A DNA stretch of 9,449 nt, from the NCBI GenBank assembly GCA_020059765.1, contig JAGVBM010000134.1, positions 1 to 9,449 of the forward strand, given 5' to 3'. Below are positions 1 to 4,150 of the stretch, piece after piece (position 1 is the first letter of the stretch; every line of letters starts with the position of its first letter). The translations under genes and the position numbers were made by a program. The notes beneath the pieces were generated by a model that saw only the letters and a list, made by a program, of their open reading frames with translations, was not told where the DNA came from and did not search any database. This stretch comes from Bacillota bacterium. Lineage in GTDB: Bacteria; Bacillota; Bacilli; Tumebacillales; Effusibacillaceae.

Positions 1-470
1 TCCCCTTCATCACTCAACCGTCCGGCCGCTCCCTCAAACACTGCATGAACCACCTGTTTGCCTGCCCGGACCGGAGGATTCGTCAAGATTCGGTCAAATC
101 TCTCTTCTTGCACGTTCTCATACAGATTGCTCACCCTCGATTCTGCATTATGTATTCGATTGCTTTGTATGTTGCGGGCGGCCAATTCCACGGCCCGTTC
201 ATTTATATCAATCATCAATACAGAACCGCTCGTCGCCATCTTCGCCGCCGTGATCCCAATCGGGCCATACCCGCACCCCACATCCAAAACCCGGCTCGCA
301 GGCGGAATTTCCATTGTTTCTATTAACAACCTAGAACCAAAATCGACTCCTGCTTTGGAAAAGACTCCTGCATCTGTCCAGAACTCGAAATCAAAGCCGC
401 GCAGGGATTCCCGAATCACCCGCAAATCATGCTCCGCACTCGGTCGATTGCTAAAATAGTGGTCCGTCAA
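1..470 (-). CDS. ybxB: YbxB/RsmC-like class I SAM-dependent methyltransferase (3' end outside window)
   Basis: Probable rRNA (guanine-N2) methyltransferase of the RsmC/YbxB type; the exact target in Bacilli is not something I can state from sequence. The 156 visible codons hold the usual N-terminal part: 'DAGVFSKAGVDFGSRLL' at residues 33-49, the SAM-binding motif I 'VLDVGCGYGPIG' at 61-72, an acidic ribose-binding strand 'MIDINERAVEL' at 86-96, and the catalytic motif IV 'NPP' at 131-133, followed by 'RAGKQVVHAVFE'. The start is a TTG at 470-468, chosen because a strong AAGGAGG lies at 484-478, 7 bases upstream, and no in-frame ATG fits better. Full-length homologues are about 200 aa, so roughly a quarter is missing. 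The position just downstream of rplL matches B. subtilis, where ybxB sits between rplL and rpoB. A promoter and terminator upstream suggest partly independent expression. Confidence 0.9.
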   Translation of the reverse strand, partial: MTDHYFSNRPSAEHDLRVIRESLRGFDFEFWTDAGVFSKAGVDFGSRLLIETMEIPPASRVLDVGCGYGPIGITAAKMATSGSVLMIDINERAVELAARNIQSNRIHNAESRVSNLYENVQEERFDRILTNPPVRAGKQVVHAVFEGAAGRLSDEG

Positions 471-523
471 AGGAACCCCTCCTTCCTGTAACGTTCTTAT
501 TATAACGAAAATTTCACAAATAC
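471..523 (-). promoter_or_regulatory. Candidate promoter and ribosome binding site for ybxB
   Basis: On the minus strand a perfect TATAAT lies at 504-499. A -35 box is poor: the best spaced candidates (TTTTGT at 17 bp or TTTTTG at 18 bp upstream) fall in the U-tract of the rplL terminator. A start near 492 would give a 5' UTR of about 22 bases holding the AAGGAGG at 484-478. Transcription restarting here after the terminator would feed ybxB and perhaps rpoB. The -10 and SD are clear; promoter activity is inference. Confidence 0.5.
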
Positions 524-550
524 AAAAAGGGCCGTTCATCGAACAGCCCT
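524..550 (-). terminator. Rho-independent terminator or attenuator after rplL
   Basis: Read on the minus strand, AGGGCTGTTC (550-541) pairs with GAACGGCCCT (537-528) in a 10-bp stem with one G-U pair and a 3-base loop, followed by TTTTT. It lies about 20 bases after the rplL stop. A partial terminator here would lower expression of ybxB-rpoB relative to the abundant L12 protein; an attenuator between rplL and rpoB is known in E. coli, so this role is plausible but inferred. Confidence 0.85.
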
Positions 551-568
551 CCTGCTTCAAATCGATTC

Positions 569-934
569 TTACTTAACTTCAACCGAAGCGCCAGCTTCTT
601 CGAGCTTCGCTTTGATTGCGTCCGCATCTTCTTTCGAAGTTTTTTCTTTGAGCGCTTTCGGAGCATTGTCAACGATTTCTTTTGCTTCTTTCAAGCCAAG
701 GCCTGTGATTTCACGAACAACCTTGATTACGTTGATCTTGGAAGCACCAGCACCCATCAAGATTACATCGAATTCAGTTTGTTCTTCAACAACAGCACCT
801 GCAGCAGCACCGCCAGCCATCACGACCGGAGCAGCAGCGGTCACGCCAAACTCTTCTTCAATTGCTTTTACGAGTTCGTTCAATTCAAGAACGGACATTC
901 CTTTTATCGCTTCAATGATTTGCTCTTTGGACAT
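569..934 (-). CDS. rplL: 50S ribosomal protein L7/L12
   Basis: Stalk protein of the large subunit that recruits and stimulates translational GTPases; dimers bind the C-terminal helix of L10. The 121-aa protein has the usual three parts: a helical N-terminal dimerisation and L10-binding domain (about 1-35), an Ala/Gly/Val-rich hinge (about 36-50), and a C-terminal domain (about 54-121) with the conserved 'KINVIKVVREITGLGLKEAKEIVD' region that contacts factors. ATG at 934-932 is preferred, 8 bases from GGGAGG. An in-frame TTG lies immediately upstream (937-935, 5 bases from the SD), so one extra N-terminal Met is possible. It follows rplJ after a 49-base gap with no terminator, and ends shortly before a strong terminator, so rplJ-rplL form the stalk operon governed by the L10 leader. 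The length matches the family. Confidence 0.97.
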   Translation of the reverse strand: MSKEQIIEAIKGMSVLELNELVKAIEEEFGVTAAAPVVMAGGAAAGAVVEEQTEFDVILMGAGASKINVIKVVREITGLGLKEAKEIVDNAPKALKEKTSKEDADAIKAKLEEAGASVEVK

Positions 935-983
935 CAATGAAACCTCCCTGTCATTATTCGAAAATCAAAATGATAAAAACGGA

Positions 984-1478
984 TTAAGCTTCTTGTTCTT
1001 TCTGGTCAGCAATTTGCTTAACCGCATAAGCAAAGTTCCGCATCGGAGCCTGCAATACGCTGAGGAACATCGAAATAAGCCCTTCGCGGGACGGCAAAGT
1101 CGCAAGCGCCGTTACTTCTTCAAGCGTAACGACACGGCCTTCCACAACCCCCGCTTTGATTTCCAAAGCTTTATGGCTCTTTGCAAAATCGTTCAAGATC
1201 TTCGCCGGAGCCAGCACATCTTCATAAGAAAATGCGATTGCGTTTGGGCCGGTGAGGTACTCATCCAGCTCGGACAACCCAACTTCAGCGGTAGCTCGGC
1301 GGGTCATCGTGTTTTTAAACACTTTGAATTCAACGCCCGCTTCACGCAGCTTTTTCCGCAACTCCGTTACTTCAGCTACGGTCAGCCCACGATAGTCAGT
1401 GACAATCGCGCTTTTGCTGTCACGCAATTTTTGCGAAATCTCTTGCACCAATTGCACTTTTTCTTCACGGATTCCCAT
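984..1478 (-). CDS. rplJ: 50S ribosomal protein L10
   Basis: Base of the ribosomal stalk: the N-terminal domain binds 23S rRNA and L11, and the C-terminal helix carries L12 dimers. The 164-aa protein starts 'MGIREEKVQLVQEISQKLRD' and includes the family blocks 'DYRGLTVAEVTELRKKLREAG', 'KVFKNTM' and 'LTGPNAIAFSYED'. The C-terminal stretch 'SMFLSVLQAPMRNFAYAVKQIADQKEQ' is the expected start of the L12-binding helix. The reading frame stays open for 29 codons upstream, but ATG at 1478-1476 is right: AGGAGGTG sits 5 bases before it, the length matches the family (about 166 aa), and the upstream segment encodes the leader RNA rather than L10-like sequence. In Bacilli, L10 in complex with L12 represses its own operon by binding the leader; such a leader is visible at 1479-1640. 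Confidence 0.97.
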   Translation of the reverse strand: MGIREEKVQLVQEISQKLRDSKSAIVTDYRGLTVAEVTELRKKLREAGVEFKVFKNTMTRRATAEVGLSELDEYLTGPNAIAFSYEDVLAPAKILNDFAKSHKALEIKAGVVEGRVVTLEEVTALATLPSREGLISMFLSVLQAPMRNFAYAVKQIADQKEQEA

Positions 1479-1640
1479 TGTCACACCTCCTGCACACGTC
1501 ACTTTCAAGCAAAAGAGTCCCCGCAGACACGAGGACTCTGAACATAGAAAATCTATTACGTTCAAAAACCTCGGCAGGTAGGATTAAGTGCCGCTGCACA
1601 CCTGCTGTCTGCGGTTTCTCCAATTCAATTGTCATCAACG
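1479..1640 (-). ncRNA. L10 leader (autoregulatory ribosomal protein leader of rplJL)
   Basis: Untranslated RNA between the rplJ promoter and the rplJ ATG. It contains the sequence block TTAATCCTACCTGCCGAGG (minus strand, about 1586-1568), which I recognise from the L10 leader family of Firmicutes. Competing pairings are visible. GCAGGT (1605-1600) can pair with ACCTGC (1579-1574). CCGC (1614-1611) can pair with GCGG (1594-1591). CCGCAGACA (1614-1606) is perfectly complementary to TGTCTGCGG (1529-1521), which lies in the loop and 3' arm of the terminator. The expected logic is that without free L10(L12)4 the long-range helix blocks the terminator, while bound L10 frees it. Family assignment is from recognition; the switch pairings are read directly; the regulatory direction follows from the known B. 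subtilis mechanism. Confidence 0.88.
1511..1539 (-). terminator. Attenuator terminator in the L10 leader
   Basis: Minus-strand AGAGTCCTCG (1539-1530) pairs with CGGGGACTCT (1523-1514), a 10-bp stem with one G-U pair and a 6-base loop, followed by a short TTTT run (1514-1511). The loop and the first bases of the 3' arm are also the partner of an upstream segment at 1614-1606, which makes this terminator conditional. It lies about 33 bases before the rplJ start codon. The short U-tract suits an attenuator rather than a full stop. Confidence 0.88.
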
Positions 1641-1676
1641 TTTGACATCATACCATGTTCAAGCAACGATGTCAAA
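1641..1676. repeat. 9-bp perfect inverted repeat spanning the rplJ promoter
   Basis: On the plus strand TTTGACATC (1641-1649) and GATGTCAAA (1668-1676) are perfect reverse complements separated by 18 bases. One arm contains the -35 box, the other covers most of the -10 box. There is no U-tract on either side, so it does not look like a terminator of rplA. It could be an operator or chance built on the -35 sequence. Confidence 0.8.
1647..1675 (-). promoter_or_regulatory. Sigma-A-type promoter for rplJ-rplL
   Basis: A perfect TTGACA (1675-1670) is followed, after exactly 17 bp, by TATGAT (1652-1647), with TG one base before the -10 (extended -10). It sits 12 bases after the rplA stop codon, and no terminator separates it from rplA, so rplJL should be transcribed both from here and by read-through. 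The expected start is near 1640. The promoter is embedded in a 9-bp inverted repeat. Confidence 0.88.
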
Positions 1677-1686
1677 GTGTAAATCT

Positions 1687-2394
1687 TTACTTGGAAGCTT
1701 CCGGTGTCAATTTGGTCAAATTCACCTTCACGCCAGGGCCCATTGTAGAGCTCACGGTAATGTTGCGGATGTACTGACCTTTTGCCGCTGCCGGCTTTGC
1801 CTTTTGCAATGTGTCAATCAACACGTGGAAGTTTTCCAGCAATTTCTGCTGATCGAATGAAACTTTCCCGATCGGGGCATGAATGTTACCCGCTTTATCG
1901 GTCCGGTATTCGATTTTACCGGCTTTGATTTCATCCACCGCTTTCTTCACATCAAATGTGACGGTACCGGTTTTCGGGTTGGGCATAAGTCCCTTCGGAC
2001 CCAGAACGCGTCCGAGTTTACCGACGGATGCCATCATGTCGGGAGTTGCGACAACCACATCAAAATCAAACCAGCCTTGACTGATTTTGTTGATAAGATC
2101 CTCTTCCCCTACATAATCCGCACCCGCAGCTTCCGCTTCTTTCGCCTTGTCGCCTTTGGCGAATACCAGAACCCGCAGTTTCTTGCCGGTTCCGTGCGGC
2201 AATACAACCGCACCGCGCAGCTGCTGATCCGCTTTTTTTACATCAAGCCCGAGCTTGACGGCAACTTCAACCGTTTCGTCAAACTTTGCGGTCGACACTT
2301 TCTTCACCAAATCTATCGCTTCCGCCGGATCATATACGGCATTGATGTCGACTAGCTTGGCAACTTCGAGTCGCTTCTTTGATTTTGTTGCCAT
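1687..2394 (-). CDS. rplA: 50S ribosomal protein L1
   Basis: L1 forms the mobile arm at the E site by binding helices 76-78 of 23S rRNA and helps deacylated tRNA leave. In many bacteria it also represses translation of its own operon by binding an mRNA mimic of that site. The 235-aa protein is full length for the family. Recognisable blocks are the N-terminal 'DPAEAIDLVKKVSTAKFDETVEVAVKLGLD', the central 'VLPHGTGK', the signature 'KLGRVLGPKGLMPNPKTGTVT' segment near residues 126-146, and the C-terminal 'GNIHAPIGKVSF' and 'TVSSTMGPGVKVN' strands that return to domain I. The start is ATG at 2394-2392 with AAGGAGG about 6 bases upstream. It follows rplK after 99 bases that hold two hairpins and an L1-type fold. 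There is no terminator after it; the rplJ promoter starts 12 bases beyond the stop. Confidence 0.97.
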   Translation of the reverse strand: MATKSKKRLEVAKLVDINAVYDPAEAIDLVKKVSTAKFDETVEVAVKLGLDVKKADQQLRGAVVLPHGTGKKLRVLVFAKGDKAKEAEAAGADYVGEEDLINKISQGWFDFDVVVATPDMMASVGKLGRVLGPKGLMPNPKTGTVTFDVKKAVDEIKAGKIEYRTDKAGNIHAPIGKVSFDQQKLLENFHVLIDTLQKAKPAAAKGQYIRNITVSSTMGPGVKVNLTKLTPEASK

Positions 2395-2409
2395 TTTCTT
2401 TCCTCCTTA

Positions 2410-2434
2410 GTGGTTTAACGGTAATACCTCCCAC
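2410..2434 (-). promoter_or_regulatory. L1-type mRNA binding site upstream of rplA
   Basis: The minus strand reads GTGGGAGG (2434-2427) at its start and CCAC (2413-2410) at its end. Fold: GTGG pairs with CCAC; inside, GGT pairs with ACC around an ATT loop; GA is unpaired on one side and GTTAAA on the other. GTGGGAGG matches the 5' strand of the L1 site in bacterial 23S rRNA (helix 77 region), and the GGAGG / CCG-AAAC arrangement resembles known L1 mRNA targets. It lies just before the rplA SD, so bound L1 could block initiation. The fold is seen; binding is inferred. Confidence 0.75.
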
Positions 2435-2440
2435 GAATAA

Positions 2441-2486
2441 AGGTTGGACGGAATCCAACCTCCTCAACAACGGCACCCAGCGTGCC
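2441..2486 (-). promoter_or_regulatory. Two hairpins in the rplK-rplA spacer
   Basis: On the minus strand GGCAC / GTGCC (2486-2482 with 2476-2472, 5-base loop) is followed by AGGTTGGA / TCCAACCT (2461-2454 with 2448-2441, 5-base loop). The second is followed only by TTTATTC, a poor U-tract. It could be a weak attenuator or processing/stability element between rplK and rplA. Function unknown. Confidence 0.6.
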
Positions 2487-2493
2487 ACAGGAA

Positions 2494-2919
2494 TTAGTCT
2501 TCGATGACAATACCCATCGAACGAGCGGTTCCTTCCACCATACGCATGGCAGCTTCCACACTCGCAGCGTTGAGGTCAGGCATCTTGGTTTCTGCGATTT
2601 CACGAACTTTCGACCGTTTAAGGGTCGCAACCTTTTTCTTGTTCGGTTCGCCAGAAGCAGTCTCAAGACCCGCAGCTTTCTTCAACAGAACAGCAGCCGG
2701 CGGAGTCTTCGTTTCAAACGTGAAGGAGCGGTCTTCGTATACGGTGATCACCACAGGAATGATCAAACCGCCTTCATCTGCGGTACGTGCGTTGAATTCT
2801 TTGCAGAAACCCATAATGTTAACCCCAGCTTGACCGAGCGCCGGACCTACCGGCGGTGCAGGGGTGGCTTTACCAGCAGGGATCTGGAGCTTCACCAGTT
2901 TGATAACCTTCTTAGCCAC
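2494..2919 (-). CDS. rplK: 50S ribosomal protein L11
   Basis: L11 binds the GTPase-associated centre of 23S rRNA, contacts elongation factors and is needed for the stringent response through RelA; it is the target region of thiostrepton-type antibiotics. The protein is 141 aa, the canonical length. The N-terminal domain shows the proline-rich 'GKATPAPPVGPALGQAGVNIMGFCKEFN' segment (about 16-43). The C-terminal RNA-binding domain shows 'PAAVLLKKAAG' (about 74-84) and ends 'GTARSMGIVIED'. The start is GTG at 2919-2917, 6 bases after a strong AAGGAGGTG. The frame stays open for 20 codons upstream, but those encode nothing L11-like and overlap an L1-type RNA fold. It lies 72 bases after nusG, with a candidate promoter over the nusG stop. 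Confidence 0.97.
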   Translation of the reverse strand: MAKKVIKLVKLQIPAGKATPAPPVGPALGQAGVNIMGFCKEFNARTADEGGLIIPVVITVYEDRSFTFETKTPPAAVLLKKAAGLETASGEPNKKKVATLKRSKVREIAETKMPDLNAASVEAAMRMVEGTARSMGIVIED

Positions 2920-2943
2920 AGCATCCACCTCCTTCTCATTAAT

Positions 2944-2969
2944 GTGGTGAACGGGCAATGCCCTCCCAC
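2944..2969 (-). promoter_or_regulatory. L1-type mRNA binding site upstream of rplK
   Basis: The minus strand starts GTGGGAGGGC (2969-2960) and ends CCAC (2947-2944). GTGG pairs with CCAC, and an inner helix GGGC / GCCC closes an ATT loop; GA is unpaired on the 5' side and GTTCA on the 3' side. This is the same architecture as the fold before rplA, with a different but still paired inner helix, which supports a real structure. Control of the L11-L1 transcript by L1 through a site ahead of rplK is known in E. coli; here it is inferred. Confidence 0.78.
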
Positions 2970-2990
2970 TTGCAAACAAACAACCACTGT

Positions 2991-3020
2991 ATTATAACTT
3001 CTCGACCTGTGAAAAATCAA
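2991..3020 (-). promoter_or_regulatory. Candidate promoter for rplK-rplA
   Basis: A perfect TATAAT (2996-2991) overlaps the nusG stop codon, and TTGATT (3020-3015) lies 18 bp upstream inside nusG. Transcription from near 2984 would include the L1-type fold at 2969-2944 and the rplK SD. A promoter between nusG and rplK would allow L11-L1 to be made apart from secE-nusG. The -35 is only a partial match. Confidence 0.55.
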
Positions 3021-3534
3021 GCTCGAGCGGGGTTTCTCGGCCAAACATGGAAACAAGTACTTTCAACTTCTGTTTGTCAGGCTGAATTTCTTCAATACTG
3101 CCCACAAAATTGGCAAACGGCCCCTCGACCACGCGCACTGCTTCTTTCAGGACATAATGAATCTTCGGCTTGGCTTCTTCCACACCCATTTGTTTCAAGA
3201 TTACCCGCACTTCGTGCGGCATCAAAGGAATCGGTTTGGAGCCAGACCCGGTCGACCCTACAAACCCTGTCACGCCAGGCGTATTTCGAACGACATACCA
3301 AGAATCGTCTGTCATGATCATCTCGACAAGCACGTATCCCGGGAAGACTTTTTTCATGACCGCTTTTTTCTTCCCATTCTTAACTTCCGTCTCCTCTTCC
3401 ATCGGAACCAGAACACGAAAAATCTTGTCTTGCATGTCCATCGATTGAACACGACGTTCCAAATTGGTTTTCACTTTGTTCTCGTAGCCGGAGTAGGTAT
3501 GCACAACATACCAGCGTTTTTCCATGTTTTCCAT
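2992..3534 (-). CDS. nusG: Transcription elongation/pausing factor NusG
   Basis: NusG binds the clamp helices of RNA polymerase and the non-template strand; its KOW domain can contact S10 or Rho. In B. subtilis it stimulates sequence-specific pausing. The 180-aa protein has an NGN domain (about 6-115) with 'WYVVHTYSGYENKVK', 'KKVFPGYVLVEM' (61-72) and 'RNTPGVTGFVG' (83-93). A KOW domain follows (about 132-180) with 'EGPFANFVGSIEEI', and the protein ends 'FGRETPLELDFSQVEKL'. ATG at 3534 is given; ATG at 3525, starting MEKRW, is closer to the B. subtilis start and cannot be excluded. Neither has a good SD at normal spacing: the nearest purine run, AGGGGGG at 3564-3558, lies on the far side of a small hairpin. 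It follows secE by 46 bases, the usual secE-nusG pair. Confidence 0.96.
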   Translation of the reverse strand: MENMEKRWYVVHTYSGYENKVKTNLERRVQSMDMQDKIFRVLVPMEEETEVKNGKKKAVMKKVFPGYVLVEMIMTDDSWYVVRNTPGVTGFVGSTGSGSKPIPLMPHEVRVILKQMGVEEAKPKIHYVLKEAVRVVEGPFANFVGSIEEIQPDKQKLKVLVSMFGRETPLELDFSQVEKL

Positions 3535-3542
3535 TACCGTTG

Positions 3543-3564
3543 AGGGCGGTTGCCCTTCCCCCCT
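3543..3564 (-). promoter_or_regulatory. G-run followed by hairpin ahead of nusG
   Basis: The minus strand has AGGGGGG (3564-3558), then AGGGC / GCCCT (3556-3552 with 3547-3543) around an AACC loop, then 8 bases to the nusG ATG. Linear spacing from the G-run to ATG is about 23 bases, too long for an SD, but folding the hairpin would leave about 9. It could be an SD brought close by structure; this is inference from one sequence. Confidence 0.45.
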
Positions 3565-3580
3565 ATAGTGGTTTGTTATT

Positions 3581-3775
3581 TCAACCTAAACCAATCAGCT
3601 TCAGCAATTCACTGACGCCAAGATCAAACAAGAAAACCACGATCGCCATGATAATGACCGTTATCACTACGACAACCGTGTATGACAGCAATTCCTTGCG
3701 ATTCGGCCAACGAACCCTTTTCAACTCTCCCCATCCGTCACGGAAAAAGGAGACGATTCCCGTCATCTTTGACAT
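3581..3775 (-). CDS. secE: Preprotein translocase subunit SecE
   Basis: Essential small membrane subunit of the SecYEG channel, which clamps the two halves of SecY. The 64-aa protein has the single-span form typical of Gram-positive bacteria (E. coli SecE has three spans). It has an N-terminal amphipathic segment 'IVSFFRDGWGELKRVRWPNRKELLSYT' (7-33) carrying the conserved R-V-x-W-P-x-R-K-E hinge, then one hydrophobic span at about 32-50. A short tail, 'DLGVSELLKLIGLG', follows. The start is ATG at 3775; a second in-frame ATG lies three codons in (Met4). The SD is weak (GGGG about 10 bases upstream). It lies 30 bases after rpmG and 46 before nusG, the conserved rpmG-secE-nusG order. Confidence 0.96.
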   Translation of the reverse strand: MSKMTGIVSFFRDGWGELKRVRWPNRKELLSYTVVVVITVIIMAIVVFLFDLGVSELLKLIGLG

Positions 3776-3805
3776 GTTTTACAACCCCGTTTCAGACGCG
3801 ACCAA

Positions 3806-3955
3806 TTAACGAGTTTCGCGATGAGTTGTGTGATGGTTGCAGAACTTGCAGTATTTTTTCAATTCGATGCGATCAGGGTTGGTTTTTTTGTTCTTTTTCG
3901 TAACATAATTGCGCTGTTTGCAATCTGTGCACGCCAATGTAACGATAACCCGCAT
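3806..3955 (-). CDS. rpmG: 50S ribosomal protein L33 (zinc-ribbon form)
   Basis: Small large-subunit protein near the E site. The 49-aa product starts 'MRVIVTLACTDCKQRNYVTK' and ends 'CNHHTTHRETR'. Two CxxC pairs (C9/C12 and C36/C39) form a zinc ribbon, so this is the Zn-binding (C+) paralogue type; many Firmicutes also carry zinc-free L33 copies induced when zinc is scarce. The ATG is at 3955-3953, with GGAGGTG 6 bases upstream, a strong SD. The length equals the usual 49 aa of L33. It is the first gene after the promoter at 4074-4046 and is followed by secE after 30 bases, the same order as around B. subtilis rpmGB. Confidence 0.96.
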   Translation of the reverse strand: MRVIVTLACTDCKQRNYVTKKNKKTNPDRIELKKYCKFCNHHTTHRETR

Positions 3956-4039
3956 CTATAACACCTCCCACAGGTTCCTATCTCAAGATTATGGATGCGA
4001 ATCCGTGATAAACGCCTAAAATACTGCGTTATGGATACC
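3956..4039 (-). promoter_or_regulatory. Structured 5' leader of rpmG-secE-nusG
   Basis: About 84 bases lie between the predicted transcription start and the rpmG ATG. A bulged stem-loop is visible: ATCCATAACGC (4036-4026) against GCGTTTATCACGGAT (4015-4001), with 4 outer and 7 inner pairs and a 10-base loop. The GGAT end of that stem can instead pair with ATCC at 3996-3993 around a TCGC loop, giving two mutually exclusive folds. There is no U-tract and I recognise no known leader family. Confidence 0.45.
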
Positions 4040-4045
4040 TAAATA

Positions 4046-4074
4046 AATCTAGCACAAGGAAAGATCGATGTCAA
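4046..4074 (-). promoter_or_regulatory. Sigma-A-type promoter for rpmG-secE-nusG
   Basis: A perfect TTGACA (4074-4069), a 17-bp spacer and TAGATT (4051-4046), with TG one base before the -10 (extended -10), give a good vegetative promoter. It lies about 45 bases after the sigH terminator, so rpmG-secE-nusG is expected to be transcribed independently of sigH, starting near 4039. Confidence 0.8.
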
Positions 4075-4117
4075 CAAAATAAGATCCGGCGATAAGATAC
4101 GACGCTCTGCTATCCAT

Positions 4118-4150
4118 GAAAAATCCGGGGTATCAGTTTACATCCCGGAT
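4118..4150 (-). terminator. Rho-independent terminator overlapping the 3' end of sigH
   Basis: On the minus strand ATCCGGG (4150-4144) pairs with CCCGGAT (4129-4123) around a 14-base loop and is followed by TTTTTC. The 5' arm is made of the codons for the last residues of SigH, and the stop codon lies in the loop. It separates sigH from the rpmG promoter. Confidence 0.8.

Noticed and set aside
58..459. Plus-strand open frame of 133 codons at the window start
   Set aside because: The minus strand here encodes a clear methyltransferase with motif I and NPP, preceded by a strong SD; the plus frame is its shadow.
938..983. Promoter or terminator between rplJ and rplL
   Set aside because: The gap is AT-rich, but I see no paired -35/-10 and no hairpin with a U-tract, only the rplL SD.
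612..1541. Long open frame on the plus strand opposite rplL and rplJ
   Set aside because: It is antisense to two certain ribosomal protein genes, spans their intergenic gap, has no SD or family resemblance, and its Ser/Thr/Ala-rich content mirrors the codon pattern of the real genes.
1479..1565. N-terminal extension of 29 codons on L10
   Set aside because: The extension is not L10-like, contains the leader terminator hairpin, and an excellent SD precedes the internal ATG at 1478.
2920..2979. N-terminal extension of 20 codons on L11 from an upstream ATG
   Set aside because: The canonical L11 start is the GTG at 2919 with AAGGAGGTG; the upstream codons overlap the L1-type RNA fold.
4046..4074. 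Shared sequence TTGACATCG in the rpmG and rplJ promoters as a common regulator site
   Set aside because: Six of nine bases are just the -35 consensus, and the rpmG copy lacks the inverted-repeat partner seen at rplJ.
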